A DNA stretch of 64,000 bases from Clostridiales bacterium (GCA_012521895.1 JAAYLK010000072.1:1-64000); one strand, 5' to 3'. Shown: positions 1 to 7,842, numbered from the stretch's first letter. Translations and numbers: made by a program. The notes: generated by a model from the letters alone, not told the origin.

Positions 1-165
1 GGTGCCGCCGGACAGGATGACCCCCAGCGCTTCCTCGGCCATGATGCTCTCAGCGGAGGTATTGCCAGGCAGTATGCGCGCGCTGATGCGTTCCGCGCGC
101 AGCTTCGCGGCAATGGCCGCCGAGAAGCGGTGGTCAAAATCCAGGATCAGAATCTGGTCTTTCAT
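1..165 (-). CDS. Class I glutamine amidotransferase domain protein, GuaA-like (5' part only)
   Basis: Only the first 55 codons lie in the window; the gene runs off the left edge. The start ATG has GGAG a few bases upstream and lies 14 nt after the CHAP gene stop, so the two are probably co-transcribed. The fragment begins with ILILDF and ends with GVILSGGT, the first beta strand and the 'xIILSGGP' strand-turn of class I glutamine amidotransferases such as the N-terminal half of GMP synthase. The segment after LDF (DHRFSAAIAAKL) differs from the usual GxQYTQLIAR of GuaA. It could therefore be a divergent GMP synthase or a stand-alone amidotransferase. The catalytic Cys-His-Glu residues lie outside the window. 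Confidence 0.6.
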   Translation of the reverse strand, partial: MKDQILILDFDHRFSAAIAAKLRAERISARILPGNTSAESIMAEEALGVILSGGT

Positions 166-179
166 CTTTGCTCCAATGC

Positions 180-1088
180 TCAATAGGTTCCGTCAACCGT
201 CCAGAACTCGGTATGGTTCATCATCCAGTCCCGGGCAAATGTTTCCAGCGCCAACTGGGTTTGCTGGTTGGCGATGCCGGTTTGTGACAGGTTGTTCATG
301 GACTGGAAGCTACGCACAGCCTCCTGGGTTTGGTAATTGTACTTGCCGTTGACCTCGGTGTGGCCCAGCAGCCCGATGATGACCAGCTTTTCCTGCAGCT
401 TGCTCACCTTGGTGCTTTCATTGCCGCCGCGCAAAACGATGTCGGCCAGCTCATGCACGGTGCCATAGCCCTGGATGCGCCAGTCCTCATGCGGGTAGAT
501 GGTGCGCTGCACCCGGTTTGGCAGGTTGCCTTCCAGTACCTGGACATACTTTTTCCCGGTGGCGTCTTCCAGGCTTTGCTCCACAAGCGCCACATGGGTG
601 GTGTCCCCGGAGGGGGTGTAGGAGAAGAAGACCCAGTCCCCGGGCTGGGGGATGTAGCTGTTGCGCTCCATCTGCGTGCTCTGGCCCGTGTACCACTGGC
701 TGCCCCAGCCGGTGATGAAGCCGGTGCGGGCGATGTAGCGGCCTTGCTTGATAAACCAGTCCCGCCCGATGTTGGTGGCCCCGTACAGGGGATATTTCAC
801 CTGCAGCAGTTTTTTACCCAGGGCTTCCTCCGCCTGGGCGACAGACCAGCACAGGTATTCTGCGCACCACTCCGCGGTGGCATCGCCATACCATTGGCCG
901 TATTTGGTGGTGCCGTCCCTTTGCTCGGTGTAGCCCAGCTCGTTCCGGGCCACTTTCAGGATGGCGGTGACGTCCTCCGGCACCGGGTATGCAGGCGCGA
1001 TGGGCGTGCGCACCACTTCTTCCGCCGTAATGGCCAAAACGCCAAACAGGAAGACTGAAAGAAGCACAGCAAACAAAAGTCTCTTCAA
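180..1088 (-). CDS. Secreted CHAP-domain peptidoglycan hydrolase with peptidoglycan-binding domain
   Basis: 302 residues. A signal peptide (about residues 1-22, cleavage near AITA) is followed by a CHAP (NlpC/P60-like) domain: Cys75 in WCAEYLC, His165 in THVALVE and the polar third residue in LEGN (186-189). CHAP domains act as amidases or endopeptidases on wall peptides. Residues about 228-285 resemble a PG_binding_1 repeat (LQEKLVIIGLL, TQEAVRSFQ), which would anchor the enzyme to peptidoglycan. The start is TTG, supported by AAGGAGG six bases upstream; there is no usable ATG. It lies downstream of a TetR gene and a VanW gene on the same strand but has its own promoter in the gap. A role in wall turnover is inferred. 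Confidence 0.88.
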   Translation of the reverse strand: MKRLLFAVLLSVFLFGVLAITAEEVVRTPIAPAYPVPEDVTAILKVARNELGYTEQRDGTTKYGQWYGDATAEWCAEYLCWSVAQAEEALGKKLLQVKYPLYGATNIGRDWFIKQGRYIARTGFITGWGSQWYTGQSTQMERNSYIPQPGDWVFFSYTPSGDTTHVALVEQSLEDATGKKYVQVLEGNLPNRVQRTIYPHEDWRIQGYGTVHELADIVLRGGNESTKVSKLQEKLVIIGLLGHTEVNGKYNYQTQEAVRSFQSMNNLSQTGIANQQTQLALETFARDWMMNHTEFWTVDGTY

Positions 1089-1117
1089 ACCCTTCCTCCT
1101 TCAGGCGTGATTGCCTG

Positions 1118-1146
1118 ATTATACCTTGTCAGTATGCGCCATGCAA
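1118..1146 (-). promoter_or_regulatory. Sigma-A type promoter of the CHAP hydrolase gene
   Basis: On the minus strand: TTGCAT, a 17 nt spacer, then a perfect TATAAT, about 30 nt before the TTG start. It lies in the 85 nt gap after the TetR gene, so the hydrolase can be transcribed independently. Confidence 0.7.
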
Positions 1147-1173
1147 GCAAAGCGCGTGGGGCAGGCTCACTGC

Positions 1174-1833
1174 CTAAGCGTTCGGCTTGTCAAAAAAGGC
1201 GGTCAGTTCATCCATCTCAAGGATGACAATCGCCCCCGGGGACAAGCCCAGCGCCTGCTCCAGGTGCCGCCGCAAGGCGCGCAGCAGGCTTTGCCGTGTG
1301 CCCCTTTGTTCGTCCGTTATCAGCATCAGGATTTTGCAGCCGGACAGGAAACTGTGAAAGGCCAGGTTCAGGCTTTCCTGGTTGAGGTAGACGGCTAGAT
1401 CCGCCTTGCGCAGGTTGTCCAAAAGGGACACAAACTGGGGATAAAAGGCGTTGACCACCGCGGTTTGCATGGTGTTAAGAAGGGCCGCGCCCTCAAAGTC
1501 CTGCTGCAGGCTGCGCAGGCTCATCACCAGGTCACGGCTTTGCGGGTTTAAAAAGCTGGCCCGGTACAGCAGGAGGTTCAGCGCTGCCAGCGGATTGCCC
1601 GCGGGCAGGCTTTTTATATATGTGGCATAGGCCTGGCTGGCGCGCTGGCGGGCCAGCTCCGCCAACACCGCGAACTTGGTGTCAAAATGATGGTAGAAGC
1701 TGCCCTTGCTGCAGGCTAAGCGGTCCAGGATGTCCGCGATGGTGGTCTCGGTATAGCCTTTTTGAGCGAAAAGGTCCGCGGCAGCCAACAAGATGTCCTG
1801 CTTTTTCCGTTCGCCCTTGCGCATGTTCTGCAT
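1174..1833 (-). CDS. TetR/AcrR family transcriptional regulator
   Basis: 219 residues. The N-terminal helix-turn-helix is typical: a helix with ILLAAADLFAQKGY, then TTIADIL and the recognition part CSKGSFYHHF (about residues 12-50). The C-terminal ligand-binding half is helical with no recognised subfamily signature. The open frame extends further upstream, but that part lies inside the VanW gene. The ATG chosen has GGGAG seven bases upstream and sits 13 nt after the VanW stop; an ATG three codons later is the alternative. Co-transcription with the VanW gene suggests it regulates a cell-envelope function, possibly its own operon. The ligand is unknown. Confidence 0.88.
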   Translation of the reverse strand: MQNMRKGERKKQDILLAAADLFAQKGYTETTIADILDRLACSKGSFYHHFDTKFAVLAELARQRASQAYATYIKSLPAGNPLAALNLLLYRASFLNPQSRDLVMSLRSLQQDFEGAALLNTMQTAVVNAFYPQFVSLLDNLRKADLAVYLNQESLNLAFHSFLSGCKILMLITDEQRGTRQSLLRALRRHLEQALGLSPGAIVILEMDELTAFFDKPNA

Positions 1834-1846
1834 CCTTATTCTCCCA

Positions 1847-3607
1847 TCAGTTGTATTCAATGACCTGCTGAATCTCCTTGTACCTGGAGGAGAACAGCTT
1901 CTCGCGCCGCAGCTCGCTGCCATTGCGCAGGTAGACCCGGTAGGTGTCCACCACATAGCCGGTGCGCGCCTGCTTTAACTCTTTCTGCGTGCCAAAGGGC
2001 AGGCTGAGGTTTTGCTGCATCATGGGCTCGCGGGGCGGCTGCATGGTGGCGATCAGCTCGGTTTCCAGGCGGATGCTCTCACCGGGTTCGTTTTGCATCC
2101 CATATACTTCTATGGTCAGCTTGCGGTTTTCGTAGGAGGCGATGATGAATACAGGCGTGTCCTTGTCGTTCTTGAATTTGAAGTCAAGGTTGGGCCAGTT
2201 CACCGTGGCGTCCAGGCCCTTGTCCATGTAGCTGACCGGCCAGGCGTGGGGGGAACGCTCCACGATGTTCATGCCCGAGGCGGCCGCAGCGTAAAAAAGT
2301 GTGGAAGACACCTGGCACACGCCCCCGCCCACGTCATCAATCAGCACGCCGCCCTGGATGGCCGGCGCGCCGCGGTAGCCCTTGTCAAGGGTGCGCTGCC
2401 CGGTTGTCTCATTAAAGGAGAAGGTCTCCCCGGGCATCAGCGTCCTGTTGTTGATGGCCTGGGCGGCCAGGGCGATGTTGTTGTTGCGGTCCTGGTCAGA
2501 GGTCGTTTTGGTTTGAAAATGTGACAGTATGGTGAAGCGGTTGTTGAGGTCGACGCTGGACACCCTGGGCAGCAAGGTGGTGGTGGCCAAGGTTAAAGAC
2601 GCGTTGTAATCGCGCTGGTCCAGCGACTGGATCAGGGTCTGGGCGATGGTTTCCGGGGCGATCAGCCGCCCCTTCACATCCTGGGTGACGCTGAACTTTT
2701 TGGTGGAAAAATCAAAAGAGGACACCACCGCGTTGATGGGCTCCCGGTTGATTTGCGCCGCGATGCTTTGCGCCATGGACAGGATCTCGCCGCGGTCATA
2801 CGAGACTTCGGTATGGAAATAGGCGCCGTTTTGCTGGGTGTGCCGCACGTGCTGCCAACGCGTTTCAAAGGGGGTGTAGAAGGAGTTCACCAGCGCCAGG
2901 GAGCCCTGCCGCCCGATGGACCAGGCTTCTTCCATCACATCCTCCAGGTTTTTGCTGTAGGGGATGTTCTGGTTGTTGAACTGGTACTCCACCTCATCAA
3001 TACGAAGGCGGATGTTCAGCGCCGGGTCATTGCCAGCGCCTGCTTGAGCGCTGGTGGCGCGGATGGCCTGGGGCTGCTGGCCGCCAACGGCGATGCCATC
3101 GATATAAATCCCTGGGAAATAAGCATTGCCCTGCATCATGCGCAGCTTGCGGGCAAAGCCTTCCTGCGGCTGGTAGGCTTTGTAGACGCTCAGCGCGCAA
3201 GCCAACAGGATGGAAAGCGAGGCCAGCATCACCAGCAGGGGCAGGGCCACCCCCGGCTTTCTTTGAGGCTGGCTTAGTGCCTGCAGGGATGGTTCGTTTT
3301 GGTCTAAGTATACGGGCTGTTGGTACTGCGGCACAGGGGCGGCCTGCTGCGGCGCATACTGCTCGTCCTGCTGCGGTGTTATGAAGAACATTTCCTGCGC
3401 GGGCTGCTCATCCACCAGCCAGGGATCATCCTGAAGCAGATAGTCCTGGGTGGCGTTTTGCCATTGGATGTTAGCGTGTTCAGTTTCCAATTTCCAGGGG
3501 GAGGAAGGCTGCAATACCCCCAGTTCCAGATCTTGTTGGAAGGTGGCGTGGCGTACGGCCGCATTGCCCCTTGGTGCCCGCTGGCCGCGGGCGCTTGCCC
3601 TGCGCAC
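1847..3607 (-). CDS. Membrane-anchored VanW family protein
   Basis: 586 residues. A long Gln/Pro-rich cytoplasmic N-terminus (to about 118) is followed by one transmembrane helix (119-141) and an extracellular part. Residues about 190-345 look like the PG_binding_4 type domain often found before VanW. The VanW domain spans about 358-505 with the hallmark GGGVCQVSST (428-437) and a following SPHAWPVSY. The C-terminal 75 residues resemble a G5-like module. VanW proteins are widespread in Gram-positive bacteria and tied to the cell wall, but their reaction is not established. The start is GTG with GGAGG eight bases upstream. A strong promoter precedes it, divergent from the superoxide reductase promoter, and the TetR gene follows. 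Confidence 0.9.
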   Translation of the reverse strand: MRRASARGQRAPRGNAAVRHATFQQDLELGVLQPSSPWKLETEHANIQWQNATQDYLLQDDPWLVDEQPAQEMFFITPQQDEQYAPQQAAPVPQYQQPVYLDQNEPSLQALSQPQRKPGVALPLLVMLASLSILLACALSVYKAYQPQEGFARKLRMMQGNAYFPGIYIDGIAVGGQQPQAIRATSAQAGAGNDPALNIRLRIDEVEYQFNNQNIPYSKNLEDVMEEAWSIGRQGSLALVNSFYTPFETRWQHVRHTQQNGAYFHTEVSYDRGEILSMAQSIAAQINREPINAVVSSFDFSTKKFSVTQDVKGRLIAPETIAQTLIQSLDQRDYNASLTLATTTLLPRVSSVDLNNRFTILSHFQTKTTSDQDRNNNIALAAQAINNRTLMPGETFSFNETTGQRTLDKGYRGAPAIQGGVLIDDVGGGVCQVSSTLFYAAAASGMNIVERSPHAWPVSYMDKGLDATVNWPNLDFKFKNDKDTPVFIIASYENRKLTIEVYGMQNEPGESIRLETELIATMQPPREPMMQQNLSLPFGTQKELKQARTGYVVDTYRVYLRNGSELRREKLFSSRYKEIQQVIEYN

Positions 3608-3640
3608 AGACCTGCCCTCCTTCCCTTGATTTCACCCATC

Positions 3641-3670
3641 ATTGTAATGATTTTGTTACACATCTGTCAA
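3641..3670 (-). promoter_or_regulatory. Promoter of the VanW-TetR operon
   Basis: Minus strand: TTGACA, 18 nt spacer, TACAAT, about 34 nt before the GTG start. The -35 hexamer is perfect and the -10 matches five of six. It is back-to-back with the promoter of the superoxide reductase gene, about 46 nt apart. Confidence 0.75.
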
Positions 3671-3716
3671 GAATTGGAAAATATTGTCCGGGATGGAACA
3701 AATCTGCCCAGAATGC

Positions 3717-3746
3717 TTGACAGTCAGCCGGCTTTTTTACTATGAT
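3717..3746 (+). promoter_or_regulatory. Strong sigma-A promoter of the superoxide reductase-rubredoxin operon
   Basis: TTGACA, 18 nt spacer containing a T-run, then TATGAT. The -35 is perfect and the -10 matches five of six. The start codon is only about 29 nt after the -10 box, so the leader is very short. No obvious operator (such as a PerR box) was seen, which fits high constitutive expression. Confidence 0.82.
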
Positions 3747-3774
3747 GAACGCGAAAGAAAAGGAGGGTATGATT

Positions 3775-4149
3775 ATGAAATTCTATGTGTGCAAGCACTG
3801 TGGAAACATTGTCACTTACGCTTTTGACTCTGGTGTTGCCGTTGTGTGCTGCGGCGAGGAAATGCAGGAAATGGCTGCCGGCACGGTTGACGCATCCAGG
3901 GAAAAGCATGTTCCGGAAATCCATGTGGAAGGCAGCAAAGTCACTGTCAAGGTTGGCTCCGTCGCCCACCCCATGGAAGAGAAGCACTACATCACCTTTG
4001 TTGCCCTGGAAAGCAAGCTGGGGCATCAGATCAAGCACCTCAAGGCAGGGGATGAGCCGGTGGCTACCTTTGCCCTGGTGGAGGGAGACCAGTTGGTCGC
4101 CGTCTACGAACACTGCAACCTGCACGGCCTTTGGAAGGCTGAAGCATAA
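3775..4149 (+). CDS. dfx: Class I superoxide reductase (desulfoferrodoxin)
   Basis: 124 residues. It reduces superoxide to hydrogen peroxide in the cytoplasm of anaerobes without producing oxygen. The N-terminal desulforedoxin-like centre I is complete: Cys6, Cys9, Cys25 and Cys26. Centre II ligands are all present: His45 in REKH, His65 in HPMEEK, His71, and Cys114/His117 in CNLHGLW. The gating Glu-Lys pair (43-44) precedes His45. The start with MKFYVC is chosen over an upstream in-frame ATG because GGAGG lies eight bases before it. The rubredoxin gene that follows after 17 nt would supply electrons. Length and motifs match the two-iron class exactly. Confidence 0.97.
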   Translation: MKFYVCKHCGNIVTYAFDSGVAVVCCGEEMQEMAAGTVDASREKHVPEIHVEGSKVTVKVGSVAHPMEEKHYITFVALESKLGHQIKHLKAGDEPVATFALVEGDQLVAVYEHCNLHGLWKAEA

Positions 4150-4166
4150 AAAAGGAGAGTTGGTTC

Positions 4167-4328
4167 ATGAAGAAGTACGTTTGCAATATCTGTGGCTGGG
4201 TCTATGACGAGGCGGAAGGCTATGCCGATGGCGGCATCGCGGCCGGCACCAAGTGGGAAGACCTGCCCGAAGATTTTGAGTGCCCGCTGTGCGGCGCCAG
4301 CAAGGAAGATTTCTCTATCGAGGAGTAA
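4167..4328 (+). CDS. rub: Rubredoxin
   Basis: 53 residues, the usual rubredoxin size. The single Fe(SCys)4 site is formed by two CxxC knuckles, CNIC (Cys6, Cys9) and CPLC (Cys39, Cys42), with the conserved GWVYD and aromatic residues between them. It is a small cytoplasmic electron carrier. AAGGAGAG lies upstream of the ATG at normal distance. Its place directly after superoxide reductase, in one transcription unit closed by a terminator, indicates it is the electron donor of that enzyme, as known in sulfate reducers and clostridia. Confidence 0.97.
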   Translation: MKKYVCNICGWVYDEAEGYADGGIAAGTKWEDLPEDFECPLCGASKEDFSIEE

Positions 4329-4347
4329 TCCCTAAGCGTCACAACCT

Positions 4348-4376
4348 ACACACGGTTCCGTGCCGTGTGTTTTTTA
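4348..4376 (+). terminator. Rho-independent terminator after rubredoxin
   Basis: An 8 bp perfect stem (ACACACGG / CCGTGTGT) with a 7 nt loop is followed at once by a T-tract. It ends the superoxide reductase-rubredoxin unit. Confidence 0.88.
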
Positions 4377-4412
4377 TTGACCATTTTCACTGTTAACTGA
4401 TCAACGAAAGAA

Positions 4413-4434
4413 CCCATGCCGTGTTTGGCATGGG
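4413..4434 (-). terminator. Terminator of the UMF1 transporter gene
   Basis: An 8 bp perfect stem (CCCATGCC / GGCATGGG) with a 6 nt loop lies 22 nt beyond the stop of the minus-strand transporter gene. In that direction it is followed by TTCTTTC, a moderately T-rich tail. Confidence 0.7.
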
Positions 4435-4456
4435 CTCTATGCTTTAGATGAAGTAA

Positions 4457-6040
4457 TCAGCCTTCCAAGGCAGCCTGGGCCGCGCGGTTTCTTTCCAATT
4501 CTTCCAGCGGTTTCTTGGCCATGATCAGCACAATGAAGCCCACCAGGAAGAGCAGCATCAGGCATAGCGCGCCATAGGAAGAGCGTCCGGTCCAGGTGCC
4601 CACCACGGCGTACAACAAGGGGCCGATGACGGTGGCAAATTTGCCGAAGATGTCAAAGAAGCCAAAAAACTCATTGGAGCGTTTTTTGGGTATCAGCTTG
4701 CCAAAGTAGCTGCGGCTGACGGCCTGGATGCCGCCTTGCATGGTGCCCACCAGGATGGCCATGCCCCAGAACAGCATGGTGGAAAACCTGATGGCGTCCT
4801 GGTAGCGCGAAATGACCTCGGCCTGGCCGGCTTTGAAGGCTGTCAGGCTGGCCTTGGCGTCTGTTTGCAGGCTTTGCAGCTGGGCGGCATCCTTGTCGCT
4901 GAAGCCTTCGGTGTTGATGGCCAGTTCTTCAAACACGGCGGTATCTTTATCCCGCAGCGCGGTTTCCGCGCGGCTTAGGAAGCTGAGTACTTGGATTTTG
5001 GCCTTGTCCTGGTCCTCAAAGGTTAAATCGTTGGCCTGCGTTTGAATGGCGTCATACTGCCCTTTGTATGCGCTGCGGTAGGCATCCTGATGGGGCTCCA
5101 GGCTAAAGCCCATGTAAAAGCCCACCAGGCAGATGAACATGTAGACAGCGATGGCAATCAGGATGGCTTTGCGGGTGGAGATTTTCTTGGCCAGCTTGGC
5201 AAACAGGATGGAGCTGGGCATGGCCACAATCTGGGTGACCAGCAGCGCCAGGATCATGCCCGTCGCGCCCAGGCCCAGGGCGGTGCCGTAGGCCGTGGAG
5301 ATGCTGATGACCGTGCCCACGCCGTCAATGTAGAAGAAGTAGGCGATGATGAACATCAGCATGCCCCGGCTCTTGGCGATGTCGCGCATGGTGTTGAGCA
5401 CATTGGCAAAGGTGGACTTCAGCGAAATCTTTTCGGGTTTTTCGATATAGTGCACTTGCTCAACATTTTTGAAGAAGGGGATGGAGAAGACCAGCCACCA
5501 CACTGAGGTGATGAGGATGGCGAACTTTTGCGCGAAGGGGCTGGAATAGCCCATGATCATCAGCACCGCGATGGAAATCACAAAGGGGATGGTGCTGCCG
5601 CCGATGTAGCCCATGGCATAGCCCCAGGAGGACACTTTGTCCATGCGCTCATCGGTGGTGACGTCTGTTAAAAAGCTGTCATAAAAGAGGTTGGAGCCGG
5701 AGAAGCCAATCTTGCTGATGACATAGGCCACCAGCATGAAGCGCCAGTCGCTGGTCAGCGCGATGAGGGCGGTGGCAATCACGCCCAGCAGCATGAAAAC
5801 GGTGAACAGTTTCTTTTTCATTCCCTGGTAGTCCGCGATGGAGCCCAGGATGGGGGCCAGGATGGCGATGATCAGAGTAGCCAGGCTGGTACCATAGCCC
5901 CACCACAGGTCGCCCTGGTCGCCGGCGAAGGCTACAAAAATCGTGGGGAAGATGGCGGCCATGATGTTGGTGGCATAAACTGAATTGGCCCAGTCATACA
6001 GGATCCAGCTTCTTTCCTTGGTGGTGAACCGCTTCTCCAT
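4457..6040 (-). CDS. MFS transporter, UMF1 (Atg22-like) family
   Basis: 527 residues and about 12 predicted membrane helices. The N-terminal SWILYDWANSVYAT is the signature of the UMF1/Atg22-like branch of the major facilitator superfamily. Members are inner-membrane permeases whose substrates in bacteria are mostly unknown. The start is the ATG of MEKRF, with GAGGAGG five bases upstream; the longer frame has no ribosome site. Residues about 313-417 form a long hydrophilic, helix-prone insertion between membrane segments (see findings). It is monocistronic, flanked by a terminator and by the dnaA leader. Substrate not predictable. Confidence 0.9.
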   Translation of the reverse strand: MEKRFTTKERSWILYDWANSVYATNIMAAIFPTIFVAFAGDQGDLWWGYGTSLATLIIAILAPILGSIADYQGMKKKLFTVFMLLGVIATALIALTSDWRFMLVAYVISKIGFSGSNLFYDSFLTDVTTDERMDKVSSWGYAMGYIGGSTIPFVISIAVLMIMGYSSPFAQKFAILITSVWWLVFSIPFFKNVEQVHYIEKPEKISLKSTFANVLNTMRDIAKSRGMLMFIIAYFFYIDGVGTVISISTAYGTALGLGATGMILALLVTQIVAMPSSILFAKLAKKISTRKAILIAIAVYMFICLVGFYMGFSLEPHQDAYRSAYKGQYDAIQTQANDLTFEDQDKAKIQVLSFLSRAETALRDKDTAVFEELAINTEGFSDKDAAQLQSLQTDAKASLTAFKAGQAEVISRYQDAIRFSTMLFWGMAILVGTMQGGIQAVSRSYFGKLIPKKRSNEFFGFFDIFGKFATVIGPLLYAVVGTWTGRSSYGALCLMLLFLVGFIVLIMAKKPLEELERNRAAQAALEG

Positions 6041-6281
6041 ATTTACCTCCTCGGTATCTTGGTATGAATAGAGCCAGTATAGACTGTTCTTGCCAAAAAT
6101 GGAAGAAATCCGCCTTCTCGCTTTTGTAAAGAACCTGTGTGTTTTCGACATCAGAACTTAATATTGTTCATAAGGCAACAAAGAAATGCAATAATATACG
6201 AAAACCAGGAAAAATATGCACATCAAAATCCAAATCTTGGGCTGCCCGGGGATCCTGACCACAAGGGATAGGGGTTTGGAT

Positions 6282-6290
6282 TTATCAACA
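6282..6290 (+). promoter_or_regulatory. Possible weak DnaA box
   Basis: TTATCAACA has one mismatch to the TTATCCACA consensus and lies about 96 nt upstream of the two perfect boxes. Confidence 0.4.
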
Positions 6291-6328
6291 GCCTGGCGCG
6301 CCTGCACATTCAAACACGCGCCGTTCAT

Positions 6329-6357
6329 TTGATTCCAGGCGGTTTTCATGGTAGAAT
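6329..6357 (+). promoter_or_regulatory. Putative dnaA promoter
   Basis: TTGATT, 17 nt spacer, TAGAAT. Transcription would begin near 6364, just before the two DnaA boxes, an arrangement that allows autorepression by DnaA. The leader would be about 138 nt and would carry the hairpin at 6423-6447. Confidence 0.55.
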
Positions 6358-6385
6358 ACGGCTGTGGTTGACCCGGAAGGCAAGT

Positions 6386-6394
6386 TTATCCACA
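6386..6394 (+). promoter_or_regulatory. DnaA box 1 (perfect consensus)
   Basis: TTATCCACA matches the consensus exactly. It is in the same orientation as the box at 6400 and 14 nt from it start to start. Confidence 0.85.
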
Positions 6395-6399
6395 GGGAC

Positions 6400-6408
6400 T
6401 TATCCACA
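6400..6408 (+). promoter_or_regulatory. DnaA box 2 (perfect consensus)
   Basis: TTATCCACA again, a direct repeat of the box at 6386. The tandem pair lies just upstream of dnaA, as is typical for autoregulation or origin binding. Confidence 0.85.
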
Positions 6409-6422
6409 TCTCTTGTAAGAGA

Positions 6423-6447
6423 AGACAGCAACTGTCTGCTTTTTTTT
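6423..6447 (+). terminator. Attenuator-like hairpin in the dnaA leader
   Basis: AGACAG and CTGTCT form a 6 bp perfect stem with a 3 nt loop, followed after two bases by eight T residues. It looks like an intrinsic terminator, yet it lies between the putative promoter and the dnaA start. It could attenuate dnaA transcription or block read-through from upstream. Confidence 0.6.
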
Positions 6448-6501
6448 ACCCCTGGGGCTTGCATAGCCGCTGTATAAATACATTATCAGGAGACGATCAG
6501 T

Positions 6502-7818
6502 TTGGATTACCGGATGATCTGGCAGAAGGCTTGTCAAGTAATGCACGCATCAATGTCTGATGTGACCTATTCCACATGGATTGAGCGGGCTTTGAAGCCG
6601 CTGGATTTGAGCGGCAACCAATACTTCGTCAAAGCGGAAACTGATTTTTATCACCAGTTTGTGGTGCCGCGCTATTCCAGCCTCATCAGTAACGCGCTCA
6701 AGGAAGTCAGTGGGCGGGAATTGCAATTGAGCATCCTGACGCCCAAGCAGGCCACCGACTACCAAAACGGCGCGGTCGCCATCAAAAAGCCCGCCCCTCA
6801 GCTCAACAACCGCTACACCTTTGAGTCCTTTGTGGTGGGCTCAGGCAACCGCTTCGCCCACGCGGCCTCCCTGGCGGTGGCCGAGGCGCCCGCGGACGCC
6901 TACAACCCCTTGTTCATCTATGGCGGCGTGGGGCTGGGCAAGACCCACCTGATGCACGCCATCGGCCATTACATTTTAACCCAGCGCCCGGAGGCCAGGC
7001 TGGAGTATGTCACCAGCGAAACCTTCACCATCGAGCTGGTCACCGCCATCCAGACCAACCGCAACGTCCAGTTCCGCGAAAAATACCGCAATGTGGACGT
7101 GCTGCTGATTGACGACATCCAGTTCATCGCCGGGCGTGACTCCACCCAGGAGGAGTTTTTTCACACCTTCAACGCCCTGTTCAACGCCGGCAAGCAGATT
7201 GTGCTGTCCTCAGACCGCCCACCCAAGGAAATCGCCCACCTGGAGGAAAGGCTGCGCAGCCGCTTCCTCTCCGGCCTCATCGCCGACATCCAGCGCCCTG
7301 ACATGGACGCCCGCTGTGCCATCCTGCGCACCAAGGCACGGGAGGAGAACATCGCAGTAGGGGAAGACGTCATCCAGATGATCGCCAGCAATGTGGACAG
7401 CAACATCCGCGAGCTGGAGGGCAGCCTGACGCGCTTGTCGGCTTACTCCAACCTCTCCGGAAGGGACATCAGCCTGGAGCTGGCACAGGAAGCCCTGAAG
7501 GAAATCATTTCCGAGCACCAGCCCCGCTCCGTGTCCACCCAGGACGTCCTGCAGGCGGTATCCAATTACTACGCCGTCAGCGTGGAGGACCTCATCGGCC
7601 CGCGCCGCAGCCGCAACATCACCGTGCCACGGCAGATGATCATGTACCTGTCGCGCTTGCTGACTGACACCAGCCTGCCGCGCATTGGCGAGATGCTGGG
7701 CGGGCGCGACCACACCACCATTTTGCACGGCTGCGCCAAAATTGAAAGCCTCATCCAGACAGCGCCGCCCATCAAGGCCGCCGTGGCGGACCTGAGCAAG
7801 CAGCTGTTGAGAAACTAA
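6502..7818 (+). CDS. dnaA: Chromosomal replication initiator DnaA
   Basis: 438 residues, a normal length. DnaA binds origin boxes, melts DNA and loads the helicase. Domain I is residues 1-80. The AAA+ domain has Walker A GGVGLGKT (141-148), Walker B LLIDDIQFI (201-209) and the sensor/arginine-finger segment RLRSRF. Domain IV carries the box-binding helix with GGRDHTT (400-406). The start is TTG with AGGAG nine bases upstream; the first ATG, four codons later, is too far from that site. It stands alone between terminators. The usual partner dnaN does not follow. The region upstream holds DnaA boxes. Confidence 0.97.
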   Translation: MDYRMIWQKACQVMHASMSDVTYSTWIERALKPLDLSGNQYFVKAETDFYHQFVVPRYSSLISNALKEVSGRELQLSILTPKQATDYQNGAVAIKKPAPQLNNRYTFESFVVGSGNRFAHAASLAVAEAPADAYNPLFIYGGVGLGKTHLMHAIGHYILTQRPEARLEYVTSETFTIELVTAIQTNRNVQFREKYRNVDVLLIDDIQFIAGRDSTQEEFFHTFNALFNAGKQIVLSSDRPPKEIAHLEERLRSRFLSGLIADIQRPDMDARCAILRTKAREENIAVGEDVIQMIASNVDSNIRELEGSLTRLSAYSNLSGRDISLELAQEALKEIISEHQPRSVSTQDVLQAVSNYYAVSVEDLIGPRRSRNITVPRQMIMYLSRLLTDTSLPRIGEMLGGRDHTTILHGCAKIESLIQTAPPIKAAVADLSKQLLRN

Positions 7819-7842
7819 GTACAATAAAACACTTAATATTGA

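Larger units (their letters stand above)
6041..6501. other. Intergenic origin-like region upstream of dnaA
   Basis: This 461 nt gap is the longest gene-free stretch in the window. Its left part (about 6150-6235) is AT-rich. A one-mismatch DnaA box (TTATCAACA) is at 6282-6290, and two perfect boxes lie at 6386-6408. A putative dnaA promoter, a terminator-like hairpin with eight T residues and the dnaA ribosome site complete it. It resembles the upstream half of a bipartite Bacillota oriC. Whether it is the real origin cannot be decided here, because dnaN is not next to dnaA and only a few boxes are seen. GC skew was not computed. Confidence 0.55.

Noticed and set aside
6158-6349. 63-residue minus-strand open frame upstream of dnaA
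   Set aside because: No ribosome binding site, atypical composition, and it covers the origin-like region with a DnaA box.
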